Below are positions 54,128 through 61,991 of a stretch of DNA of 64,000 nucleotides, one piece after another (positions within the stretch are counted from its first letter, which is position 1; the number at the start of each line of letters is the position of its first letter). The stretch is from Burkholderia cepacia. GTDB taxonomy: Bacteria; Pseudomonadota; Gammaproteobacteria; Burkholderiales; Burkholderiaceae. Under the pieces are notes generated by a model. The model saw only the letters and a program-made list of their open reading frames with translations. It was not told the origin of the DNA and did not search any database. The position numbers and the translations under genes are program-made. The DNA lies in NCBI RefSeq assembly GCF_001039005.1, contig NZ_LDWR01000006.1, positions 1 to 64,000 on the forward strand, given 5' to 3'.

Positions 54128-54197
54128 AGCCTTAACTCCATGTTATGTGGGGGCGATAAATCGGCATGAGACATTCTGGCAGAGCGCTGCCTAAACT
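54128..54197 (+). promoter_or_regulatory. LysR operator and promoter of the hydantoinase operon
   Basis: The operator is 54128-54146, directly abutting the lysR start codon. A plausible -10 TAAACT lies at 54192-54197, giving a start near 54204 and an operator centre near -67, matching the spacing at the other half of the cluster. Confidence 0.5.
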
Positions 54198-54226
54198 GCT
54201 CGTGATCAAAAAAGCAGGAGGCAGAG

Positions 54227-55612
54227 ATGAGCGAATTCGAGCAGGTGGTGCGTGGCCGGTTGGTCGACGCACGCGAGGTGGTCGACGACGGCTGGCTCGC
54301 GATCCGGGGCGGGCAAATCGCCGCGCGCGGCGCGGGCGTGCCGCCGGCGGCGCGCGACACGATCGATGCGCGCGGGCAGTGGGTGCTGCCGGGCGTCGTC
54401 GACGGGCAGGTGCATGCGGCCAGCCAGGCGAACCAGGAAGGGCTGGGCCATGCGTCGCGCGCGGCGGCCGCGGGCGGCGTGACGGTGATGGTCGACATGC
54501 CGTACGACGATCCGGAACCGGTCGCGTCGCGCGCGCAGCTCGACCGCAAGATCGCGGAGGCCGAGCGCGATTGCCACGTCGACGTCGCGCTGTACGGCAC
54601 GCTCAACGCGAAGCACGGCCTCGAAGCGGCGGCCGGGCTGATCGACGGCGGCGTCTGTGCGTTCAAGTTTTCGACGTTCGAGGCGACGCCCGGCCGGTTC
54701 CCTCGGGTCGAGGAGGACGTGCTGTACGACGCGTTCCGGCTGATCGCGCCGTCGGGCCTCGCGTGCGGCGTGCACAACCAGATGCAGGACCTGACGCGCA
54801 AGAACATCTCGCGGATGATCGAGGCCGGCGACACGGGCTGGGACGCGTTCCTGCGCGCGCATCCGCCGCTGATCGAGAACCTGGCGACCGCGCTGATCTA
54901 CGAGATCGGCGCGGAGACGGGCGCCCGTGCGCACGCGGTGCACGTGTCGACGTCGCGCGGCTTCGAGCTGTGCAACATGTTCCGGCGCGCCGGCCATCGC
55001 GCGAGCATCGAGACCTGCGTGCAGTACCTGATGCTCGATCACGAAACGCATACGAAACGCTTTGGCGCGAAGACGAAGCACTACCCGCCGATTCGCCCGC
55101 GCGCCGAGCAGGAACTGCTGTGGACGCATATCTCGCGCGGCGAGTGCACGTTCGTGTCGTCGGATCACGTGAGCTGGGGGCTCGAACGCAAGGGCAACGC
55201 CAACGTGTTCCGTAACGCGTCGGGCGGCCCGGGCCTCGAAACGCTGCTGCCGGCATTCTGGACTGGCTGCGAGCAGCACGGCATCGCGCCGACGCGGGTC
55301 GCCGAGTTGCTGGCGACGAACCCCGCGCGGCACTTCCTGCTCGACGATCGCAAGGGGTCGCTCGACGTCGGCGCCGATGCGGATTTCGTGATCCTCACGC
55401 CCGAGCGTTATGCGTTCGATCCGTCGCACAGCCTGTCGGCCGTGCAGTGGAGCGCGTTCGAGGGCATGGAATTCTCGGTGCGCATCGCCGCCACCTACTG
55501 TCGCGGCGCGCTCGTGTACGACGGCGCACGCATCGTCAATCCGGCAGGCTCGGGCCGCTTCCTGAAGCCGCACGGCAGCCGGTCGATCGCCACGCAATTG
55601 GAGCACGCATGA
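54227..55612 (+). CDS. Hydantoinase/allantoinase-like cyclic amidohydrolase
   Basis: 461 residues of the dihydroorotase/hydantoinase family. The carbamylated lysine is Lys147 (VCAFKFSTFEA), other ligands are His183 (GVHNQM), His239 (AVHVSTSRG) and Asp313 (SSDHVSW). The opening metal motif, normally H-x-H after Asp-Gly, reads D-G-Q-V-H (Gln61, His63): the first His is missing. It should open a hydantoin ring to an N-carbamoyl amino acid, here probably hydantoin-5-propionate to N-carbamoyl-glutamate. AGGAGG precedes the ATG, and its stop overlaps the next start (ATGA). Confidence 0.8.
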   Translation: MSEFEQVVRGRLVDAREVVDDGWLAIRGGQIAARGAGVPPAARDTIDARGQWVLPGVVDGQVHAASQANQEGLGHASRAAAAGGVTVMVDMPYDDPEPVASRAQLDRKIAEAERDCHVDVALYGTLNAKHGLEAAAGLIDGGVCAFKFSTFEATPGRFPRVEEDVLYDAFRLIAPSGLACGVHNQMQDLTRKNISRMIEAGDTGWDAFLRAHPPLIENLATALIYEIGAETGARAHAVHVSTSRGFELCNMFRRAGHRASIETCVQYLMLDHETHTKRFGAKTKHYPPIRPRAEQELLWTHISRGECTFVSSDHVSWGLERKGNANVFRNASGGPGLETLLPAFWTGCEQHGIAPTRVAELLATNPARHFLLDDRKGSLDVGADADFVILTPERYAFDPSHSLSAVQWSAFEGMEFSVRIAATYCRGALVYDGARIVNPAGSGRFLKPHGSRSIATQLEHA

Positions 55613-56880
55613 ATCCGACGGTCTTTCCGCCCCTGAACGCCGAGCGCCTGAACGCGCGCGTCGAGCAACTCGCGCGCTTCACGCGGCCCGACGTCCCTTG
55701 GACGCGTCGCGCGTTCTCGCCGCTGTTTACGGAAGCGCGCGCCTGGCTCGCCGCGCAATTCGCCGCAGCCGGACTCGCGGTATCGATGGACGCGGGCGGC
55801 AACCTGATCGGTCGTCGCGAAGGCAGCGGCCGCCGCACGAAGCCGCTCGTCACGGGGTCGCATTGCGACACGGTCGTCGGCGGCGGCCGCTTCGACGGCA
55901 TCATCGGCGTGCTGGCCGGCATCGAGGTCGCGCATACGCTGAACGAGCAGGGGATCGTGCTCGACCACCCGTTCGAGGTGATCGACTTCCTGTCCGAGGA
56001 ACCGAGCGACTACGGCATCTCGTGCGTCGGCAGCCGCGCCCTGTCGGGCGTGCTCGATGCCGGCATGCTGCGCGCGACCAACGCCGAAGGCGAAACGCTC
56101 GCCGAAGCGTTGCGGCGCATCGGCGGCAACCCGGACGCGCTGCGCGAACCGCTGCGCGCGCCGGGCAGCACAGCCGCGTTCGTCGAGCTGCATATCGAGC
56201 AGGGGCCCGTGCTGGAAACGCGCGGCTTGCCGATCGGCGTCGTGACCAACATCGTCGGCATCCGGCGCGTGCTGATCACGGTGACCGGGCAGCCCGACCA
56301 TGCGGGCACCACGCCGATGGATATCCGCCGCGACGCGCTCGTCGGCGCCGCGCACCTGATCGAGGCCGCGCATGCGCGCGCATCGGCGCTGTCGGGCAAT
56401 CCGCACTACGTCGTGGCGACGATCGGGCGGATCGCGATGACGCCGAACGTGCCGAACGCGGTACCGGGGCAGGTCGAGCTGATGCTGGAAGTGCGCAGCG
56501 ACAGCGATGCGGTGCTCGACGCGTTCCCCGAGGCGCTGCTGGCCGGTGCGGCCGCACGGCTCGACGTGCTGCGGTTGAGCGCGCACGCGGAACACGTGAG
56601 CCGCGCGCGGCCGACCGACTGCCAGCCGCTCGTGATGGATGCGGTCGAGCAGGCGGCCACGCAGCTCGGTTATCCGAGCATGCGTCTGCCGAGCGGCGCG
56701 GGGCACGATGCCGTGTACGTCGCGCCGACGGGGCCGATCGGGATGATCTTCATTCCGTGCCTGGGCGGCCGCAGCCATTGCCCGGAGGAGTGGATCGAGC
56801 CGCAGCAGCTGCTCGACGGCACGCGCGTGCTGTACCAGACGCTCGTCGCGCTCGACCGTTCGCTGGCGGGCGCGGCGTAA
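55609..56880 (+). CDS. N-carbamoyl-L-amino-acid hydrolase/allantoate amidohydrolase family
   Basis: 423 residues, M20 metallopeptidase fold with two metals. Ligands: His85 (TGSHCDTV), Asp96 (GGRFDGIIG), Glu130/131 (LSEEPSDYG), His195 (LHIEQGP) and His390 (RSHCPEEW). The lid domain follows 'PDHAGTTPMDIRRDAL'. It removes CO2 and ammonia from an N-carbamoyl amino acid; in this context N-carbamoyl-L-glutamate to glutamate is likely. Allantoate is the main alternative, but no other purine-degradation gene is present. The start overlaps the hydantoinase stop by four bases. Confidence 0.85.
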   Translation: MNPTVFPPLNAERLNARVEQLARFTRPDVPWTRRAFSPLFTEARAWLAAQFAAAGLAVSMDAGGNLIGRREGSGRRTKPLVTGSHCDTVVGGGRFDGIIGVLAGIEVAHTLNEQGIVLDHPFEVIDFLSEEPSDYGISCVGSRALSGVLDAGMLRATNAEGETLAEALRRIGGNPDALREPLRAPGSTAAFVELHIEQGPVLETRGLPIGVVTNIVGIRRVLITVTGQPDHAGTTPMDIRRDALVGAAHLIEAAHARASALSGNPHYVVATIGRIAMTPNVPNAVPGQVELMLEVRSDSDAVLDAFPEALLAGAAARLDVLRLSAHAEHVSRARPTDCQPLVMDAVEQAATQLGYPSMRLPSGAGHDAVYVAPTGPIGMIFIPCLGGRSHCPEEWIEPQQLLDGTRVLYQTLVALDRSLAGAA

Positions 56881-56905
56881 CGGCCGCCGCGCGCGGCGCC
56901 GTTAC
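56877..56905. terminator. Bidirectional hairpin between carbamoylase and AraC genes
   Basis: Outer arms 56877-56884 and 56898-56905 pair exactly and a GC-rich inner stem extends them with one bulge. It overlaps the stop codons of both convergent genes. No T-run follows. Confidence 0.5.
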
Positions 56906-57924
56906 AACGGCGGGCGCTGCCCTTCGCGCGGCCCGTGTCCGGTCCAGCGCTTGAACGCGCGCCGGAAGTTGTGCGCGTCGCTGAACCCGACCTCGTGCGC
57001 GACGTCCTCGATTGACAGTCGCGGGTTGCTCAGCAGCGTGAACGCGCGCTTGCGGCGGATCGTGTCGATCACCGTCTGGTACGACACGCCCTGGTCGGCC
57101 AGCCGCCGCCGCAGCGTGCGCTCGCTCATGCACAGCTGCGCGGCGATCGCGGCGAGCGACGGCGTATGGCGCAGGTCGCGCCGCATGATCCGTTCGATCG
57201 ATTCGAGAAACTCGGTGCCCTCGGGTTCGGGCGGCAGCGCGTCCTGCAGGAATTCGAGCACCTGGCGATGCGCGAGCGGATCGTGCGTCGCGATCGCGCG
57301 ATGGCCGAGCGACGCGTCGCACGTCAGCAGGTTCTGCTCCTGTTCGAAGCGCACCGGGCACGGGAAAACGCGCGCGTACTGGTCCGCGTAAGCCGGCGGC
57401 GGGTAGCTGAGATCGATGACTTTCGGCTGGAACGCGGGCCCGGCGAGCGAGCGCCCGATCTTCATGAAGCTGCCGAACGCTTCCTCGACGAGGAACGCCT
57501 CGATGTCCGGTTCGAGGAAGACGTTGGTCGCGCGGATCGACAGCGAGCGCGCGTCCGACACCAGGTCGAAGCGCATCAGTGGCCCCGTGTGGCGCTGCAG
57601 TTCGAGGCCGACCGTGATCGCGTCCTTCAGCGTGGGACTCGTCAGCATCGCGTAACCGACCAGCCCGATCGACGCGATCGTCTCGCTCGTCCCGAGTTCG
57701 AGGCCGAGCGCCCGCCCCGGCGCCATCTCGAGCGCGCGCCGGATCATCGTGCTCGCCTGACGCAACGAAATCCGGCACGACGGATTCGACAGGTCGGCGA
57801 CGTCGAAGCCGAGCCCGAGGCACAGCCGCACGGGATCGATGCCCAGTTCCTTGCTTGTCTCCGCGAGGCACCGCAGTAAATGGACCGGCAGATTCGCCGT
57901 CGTATAACGGGCGGTATCGTCCAT
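56902..57924 (-). CDS. AraC-family regulator with Arabinose_bd-type N-domain
   Basis: 340 residues. The N-terminal 200 form the domain seen in OruR/ArgR-like and GadX-type AraC proteins ('ELGIDPVRLCLGLGFDVADLSNPSCRISLRQASTMI'). The C-terminal HTH pair is 'LAAIAAQLCMSERTLRRRLADQG' and 'SIEDVAHEVGFSDAHNFRRAFKRWTG'. The start at 57924 is chosen because the conserved domain begins soon after; a longer frame to 58002 is not convincing. It is 94 bp from the following porin gene, same strand. Targets unknown. Confidence 0.85.
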   Translation of the reverse strand: MDDTARYTTANLPVHLLRCLAETSKELGIDPVRLCLGLGFDVADLSNPSCRISLRQASTMIRRALEMAPGRALGLELGTSETIASIGLVGYAMLTSPTLKDAITVGLELQRHTGPLMRFDLVSDARSLSIRATNVFLEPDIEAFLVEEAFGSFMKIGRSLAGPAFQPKVIDLSYPPPAYADQYARVFPCPVRFEQEQNLLTCDASLGHRAIATHDPLAHRQVLEFLQDALPPEPEGTEFLESIERIMRRDLRHTPSLAAIAAQLCMSERTLRRRLADQGVSYQTVIDTIRRKRAFTLLSNPRLSIEDVAHEVGFSDAHNFRRAFKRWTGHGPREGQRPPL

Positions 57925-58018
57925 GGATGCTCCGTGTTTTTTTCCACGGATTGTACTCGTCCCGCCCGGCCGGGGTGCCGCCCCGGCCGTTATCGGCCAC
58001 ATGCCATACGACCCCGCT

Positions 58019-59215
58019 TCAGAAGTAGTGGCGCAGCCCGACCGTCGCGCCGAGCTGCGTGGTGCTGGTGCTCGGCGATTGCCCGTTCACGCCGACGAGC
58101 TGCGCGCCGATCAGCCCGCCGCGGTAGATCGCGTAGTCGACTTCCGCATAGAGCATGCTGCGCTTCGACAGGTTGTAGCCGGCGATCACCTGGAACTGGC
58201 GCGCGTGGCCGTCGAAGTCCGACGTATAGCCGGACTGCGTGGTCCACCACGCGTTGACGGCCGCGGTGAACGCCGGCGTGAAGCGGTACGTCAGCCCCGC
58301 GAGCGCCATCTTGCGGCGACGGAACCCGCCGGGCACCGTCGGGTCGACCACCTGCGCGGGCGAGATGATGCCGAGCCCCGCGAGGTCGGTCGGGCTGAAC
58401 GGGCCGTTCTCGAACGACGTGAAGTCGTTGTCGCGCGCGTTCTCGATATAACCGGCGTTGACGGTCGCGTTGCCAAGCGTCACCGAGCCGCCGCCGCCGT
58501 AGACGTCGAACTTGCCGTGCGTGACGTCGTCCCAGCTGCGCATGAACGATGCGCCGACCGTGAAAGGCCCCTTGTCCGGCGCGTATGCGACGGCCCCGCC
58601 GAGCTGGCTGCCGAGCACGCCGCCGCCCGCATGGCCGCCCGGCGCGTACTGAGCAAGCAGGTACAGGCTGCCGAGCTGCGCGCCGTACTGGATCATGTTG
58701 CTGGTGCGCGCGGCTGCGAGCATCGTCTGCTCGGGTTTGAACAGGTTGAAGTACGGATCCTGCGGGCCGGCCCACAGGTTCGAGCCGTAGGTCAGCGACA
58801 CCATCTCGAACGGCACGTTGTATTGACGGCCGAGCGAAAGCTGGCCGAGAGATGTCGAGGTCAGCCCCACGTACGCGACCTGGAAGAAGTTCGGGGAGCC
58901 GGCCGGCACGATGCTGCCGCTGTTCGGGCCGAAGTGGCTCTCGATGTTGAACTGCGCGGACAGCCCGCCGCCGAGGTCTTCGTTGCCTTTGAGGCCCCAG
59001 TAGCTTTCGGTCAGGCCGCCGCCGTCGGCCATCGAGATCTTGCGGCCGGTCGATACCGGTGTGCCGTCGGCGCCGTAGGACACGCCATGCGTTTCGTAGC
59101 GGATGCCCGCGTCGATCACGCCGTAGAGCGTCACGTTACTTTGCGCGTGCGCGCCGGTACCGGCCAGGACCATCATCGCGCAGCACGCCACGCGAACGCT
59201 ATCGGGACGATTCAT
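58019..59215 (-). CDS. General porin, third in the window
   Basis: 398 residues. Signal peptide ends GAHA-QSN, and the barrel starts 'NVTLYGVIDAGIRYE' and ends in RHYF with a terminal Phe. It is longer than the other two porins here and belongs to a different branch. It closes the operon with the MFS gene (135 bp between), so it may allow the same solute through the outer membrane. Confidence 0.9.
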   Translation of the reverse strand: MNRPDSVRVACCAMMVLAGTGAHAQSNVTLYGVIDAGIRYETHGVSYGADGTPVSTGRKISMADGGGLTESYWGLKGNEDLGGGLSAQFNIESHFGPNSGSIVPAGSPNFFQVAYVGLTSTSLGQLSLGRQYNVPFEMVSLTYGSNLWAGPQDPYFNLFKPEQTMLAAARTSNMIQYGAQLGSLYLLAQYAPGGHAGGGVLGSQLGGAVAYAPDKGPFTVGASFMRSWDDVTHGKFDVYGGGGSVTLGNATVNAGYIENARDNDFTSFENGPFSPTDLAGLGIISPAQVVDPTVPGGFRRRKMALAGLTYRFTPAFTAAVNAWWTTQSGYTSDFDGHARQFQVIAGYNLSKRSMLYAEVDYAIYRGGLIGAQLVGVNGQSPSTSTTQLGATVGLRHYF

Positions 59216-59350
59216 TCGGGACTCCGGATGGAACAGGGGGCAGGCGACATCGCACCGCCGGAAACGACTGTAGGAAGCCAAATTCTTACGGGCCAAGGCC
59301 GCGGCGGCCAATCTCGTGGTGCGTCGCGGCCAGCGCATGACGCAGTGCGG

Positions 59351-60535
59351 TCAGGGCGACGCGCGGGCCACGGTGCCGGGCGCCGCGCGGCGCAGCGCGA
59401 GCCGCACGAACGGCGCCGCGGCCAGCACGGCCACGCACAGCACATGCGCGACGTGGGTGCCGCCGAAGCGGTCGAGCAGCGCGCCGGACAGCGCGGTGCC
59501 GATGCCGGCCGCGAAGAACGTGACGACGAGCGTGCGCGCGACCAGCGAGCCGTCCGGGTCGACGTCGGACAGCATCCCGGTGAGGAACGGTACGATCACG
59601 AAGAACGCGCTGTTCAGCACGAACTGGCTCAGGAAGTACGCATGGCCGCCGCGCGCGCCGAAGAACCATTCGATCGACGCGATCATCGCCAGCTGCGCGG
59701 CCCAGATCAGCGCGAGGCGGTGCTTGTGGCTGGCCGGATGCGACGGAATCGCCGCGCCGACGAAGCCGAGCAGCGACGACACCGACAGCAGCACGCCGAT
59801 CGTCGTCGGCGATAGCCCGGCACGCTCGCCGACGAAGCCGGCGATCGCCCACTGCGACGCCTGCACGCCGTAGACGAGCGCGGTCACGACCCAGATCGCA
59901 ATGACCGGCCGCCACGGCAGCGCATGGCCGCGCGAGTGGGCCTGCGACTGCGCGCTCGCGAACGCATCGATGCCGCGGATCGCGGGCGCCAGCACGGCAA
60001 CGACGGCCGCCAGCAGCGCGAACACCCAGCGCCCGAGCCACGCGGCCGGCAGCGCGGAGATCAGCACGAGGATGCCGCCGTTGATGCCGCCCGCGAGCAG
60101 GTTGATTTGCCCCCACAGGCGGTCGGTCGATGCGCGCTGCGACACGCCGGACGCGACGACCACGAACAGGATCCCTTCGAACAGCCCCGTCATCCCGCGT
60201 GCGGCCGCCGCCGATACGAGGCCGGGCGCGACCGCGCTGAGCGCCTGGCCCGCGATCGTGCCGGCCACGCCGGCCAGCGTGAACGGCCGTGCGGCGCGCG
60301 CGATCCGGTGCGACAGCAGCGCGCAGCTGATCGCGATGCCGAGGATCTCGGCGCTGACGAGTGCGGTCGCCGTGCCTTCGTCGAGCCGGAAACGCGTCAT
60401 CACGGCCGCGACGAGGAACGGCGACAGGATCAGGCCGTTGGTGGCCGCCGCGAACGCGAGCGCGAGGCGGACGACGGCGCCGGTCGACGGATCGGGACGC
60501 GACTGCGCTGTCACGCGCAGGGTGGCTGTGGTCAT
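59351..60535 (-). CDS. MFS transporter, unassigned family
   Basis: 394 residues, 12 predicted membrane segments. Motif A-like loop 'SCALLSHRIARAARPF' and the central loop near 190-210 are present. It is not an ACS- or MHS-type carrier by its N-terminus. Its ATG overlaps the stop of the oxidase gene upstream by four bases, so the two are coupled. It may import or export the oxidase substrate; nothing more specific can be read. Confidence 0.8.
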   Translation of the reverse strand: MTTATLRVTAQSRPDPSTGAVVRLALAFAAATNGLILSPFLVAAVMTRFRLDEGTATALVSAEILGIAISCALLSHRIARAARPFTLAGVAGTIAGQALSAVAPGLVSAAAARGMTGLFEGILFVVVASGVSQRASTDRLWGQINLLAGGINGGILVLISALPAAWLGRWVFALLAAVVAVLAPAIRGIDAFASAQSQAHSRGHALPWRPVIAIWVVTALVYGVQASQWAIAGFVGERAGLSPTTIGVLLSVSSLLGFVGAAIPSHPASHKHRLALIWAAQLAMIASIEWFFGARGGHAYFLSQFVLNSAFFVIVPFLTGMLSDVDPDGSLVARTLVVTFFAAGIGTALSGALLDRFGGTHVAHVLCVAVLAAAPFVRLALRRAAPGTVARASP

Positions 60536-61926
60536 GAGGCCTCCTGGTTGGATCGCGGCCGATCTTGCTCGACGCGGGCCGTTTCGGGCATCGGGTGTGT
60601 CCCTCGGCGGGCCGGCGCAGCGGCGGCGGTTGCACGCTGCCGCAGGCCGAACAGCGTGCGCAGGTACGGCGTCAGGAAGCGGCCGTGCGGGTCCATCCGT
60701 TCGCGCAGCGCGAGGAAATCGTCCCAGTGCGGGTAGCACGCCGCGAGCTCGGCGGCTTTCAGCGCATGTACCTTGCCCCAGTGCGGCCGGCCGCCGTGAT
60801 TGCGGCAGATCGCCTGTACGCCCGAGAAGTACGCGTCGAACGGCATCCCGCGATACTGGTGTACCGAGATGCGCACGCTGTCGCGCCCGTAGTCGGGGCT
60901 CAGCCAGATGTCGTCGCCGCGCACCCAGCGGTATTCGATCGGGAACATCAGCGGGAAGCTGCGGCGCGCGATGAACGCGCGGATTTCCCGCAGCGCGTCG
61001 GCACCGCGCTCGGCCGGCACCGACCATTCCATTTCGTTGAAGCGCACGCGGCGCACCGTCGACAGCATCGCGTAACTCGCGTCCACGTGCCGGCCGGCCG
61101 ACACGGTCGACGCGCACAGCCGGCTCAGCGCCGGGCACAGCGACGGCACGCGCTTGCCGAGTCCGCACAGCGCGCCGAACACCGTGTTCTCGAGGAACGA
61201 CTCGGACGCGCGGCTTGCCCAGTGCACGGCGTCGGCCGGCTCGTCGGTCATGTCCCATGCCTTGGTCAGCACGGTGTCCGTATGCGGGAACCAGTAGAAC
61301 TCGAACGAGCGGTGCTTTGCGATCAGCGCGTCCGTTTGCGCGAGGCAGTCGTCGAGCCGCATGCCGCCGCGCTCGAGGCGTAGCCGGAACGCGGGCACGA
61401 GGCGCAGGCCGATCTCGGTCAGCACGCCGAGCGCGCCGAGCCCGATCCGGCCGCCCGCGAACAGCTCGGGATGCGTGTCGGCCGTCGCGCGGATCTCGCT
61501 GCCGTCCGCGCACATGAACGTCAGGCTGTCGATCTGCGTCGACAGGTTGCCGAGCGTGATGCCGGTGCCGTGCGTGCCGGTGCTGGTCGCGCCGGCGATC
61601 GACTGCACGTTGATGTCGCCGAGGTTCTCCATCGCGAGGCCGTGCGCGGCGAGTGCGGGCCCCAGCGCCCACAGCCGCGTGCCGGCATGCACGCGCGCGA
61701 CGCGCCGGTCGCGGTCGACGTCGATCACGCCCTGCATCGCGTCGAGCGACAGGATCACGTCGTCGGTCTGCACGAGCGGCGAGAACGAATGACCGGCGCC
61801 GGCCGCGCGCACGGTGGCGCCGGCAGCCGCCGCGTCGCGCAGCACGGCCGCGAGCCCGGCGCGCGACGCAGGTGTCGATACGGTTGCATCAGGACTGCAG
61901 ACATATCCCGACCAGTTGCGCCACAT
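60532..61926 (-). CDS. FAD-linked aldonolactone oxidase-like protein
   Basis: 464 residues of the vanillyl-alcohol oxidase family, D-arabinono-1,4-lactone oxidase type. His46 in 'AGAGHSFSP' is where the FAD is attached covalently in relatives. 'GATSTGTHGTGI' is part of the FAD domain, and the C-terminal PHWGK motif belongs to the ALO domain. It oxidises a sugar lactone or polyol with O2 or a dehydrogenase partner. The gene follows a D-threonine-aldolase-like gene by 65 bp. The C-terminal 35 residues are low-complexity and may be flexible. Confidence 0.8.
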   Translation of the reverse strand: MWRNWSGYVCSPDATVSTPASRAGLAAVLRDAAAAGATVRAAGAGHSFSPLVQTDDVILSLDAMQGVIDVDRDRRVARVHAGTRLWALGPALAAHGLAMENLGDINVQSIAGATSTGTHGTGITLGNLSTQIDSLTFMCADGSEIRATADTHPELFAGGRIGLGALGVLTEIGLRLVPAFRLRLERGGMRLDDCLAQTDALIAKHRSFEFYWFPHTDTVLTKAWDMTDEPADAVHWASRASESFLENTVFGALCGLGKRVPSLCPALSRLCASTVSAGRHVDASYAMLSTVRRVRFNEMEWSVPAERGADALREIRAFIARRSFPLMFPIEYRWVRGDDIWLSPDYGRDSVRISVHQYRGMPFDAYFSGVQAICRNHGGRPHWGKVHALKAAELAACYPHWDDFLALRERMDPHGRFLTPYLRTLFGLRQRATAAAAPARRGTHPMPETARVEQDRPRSNQEAS

Positions 61927-61991
61927 GGCGTTGTCTCCGTGGTTGTCGTTCGAATGGTTTGGATGATTGGATCGACGGGCCGCTCGGCCCG

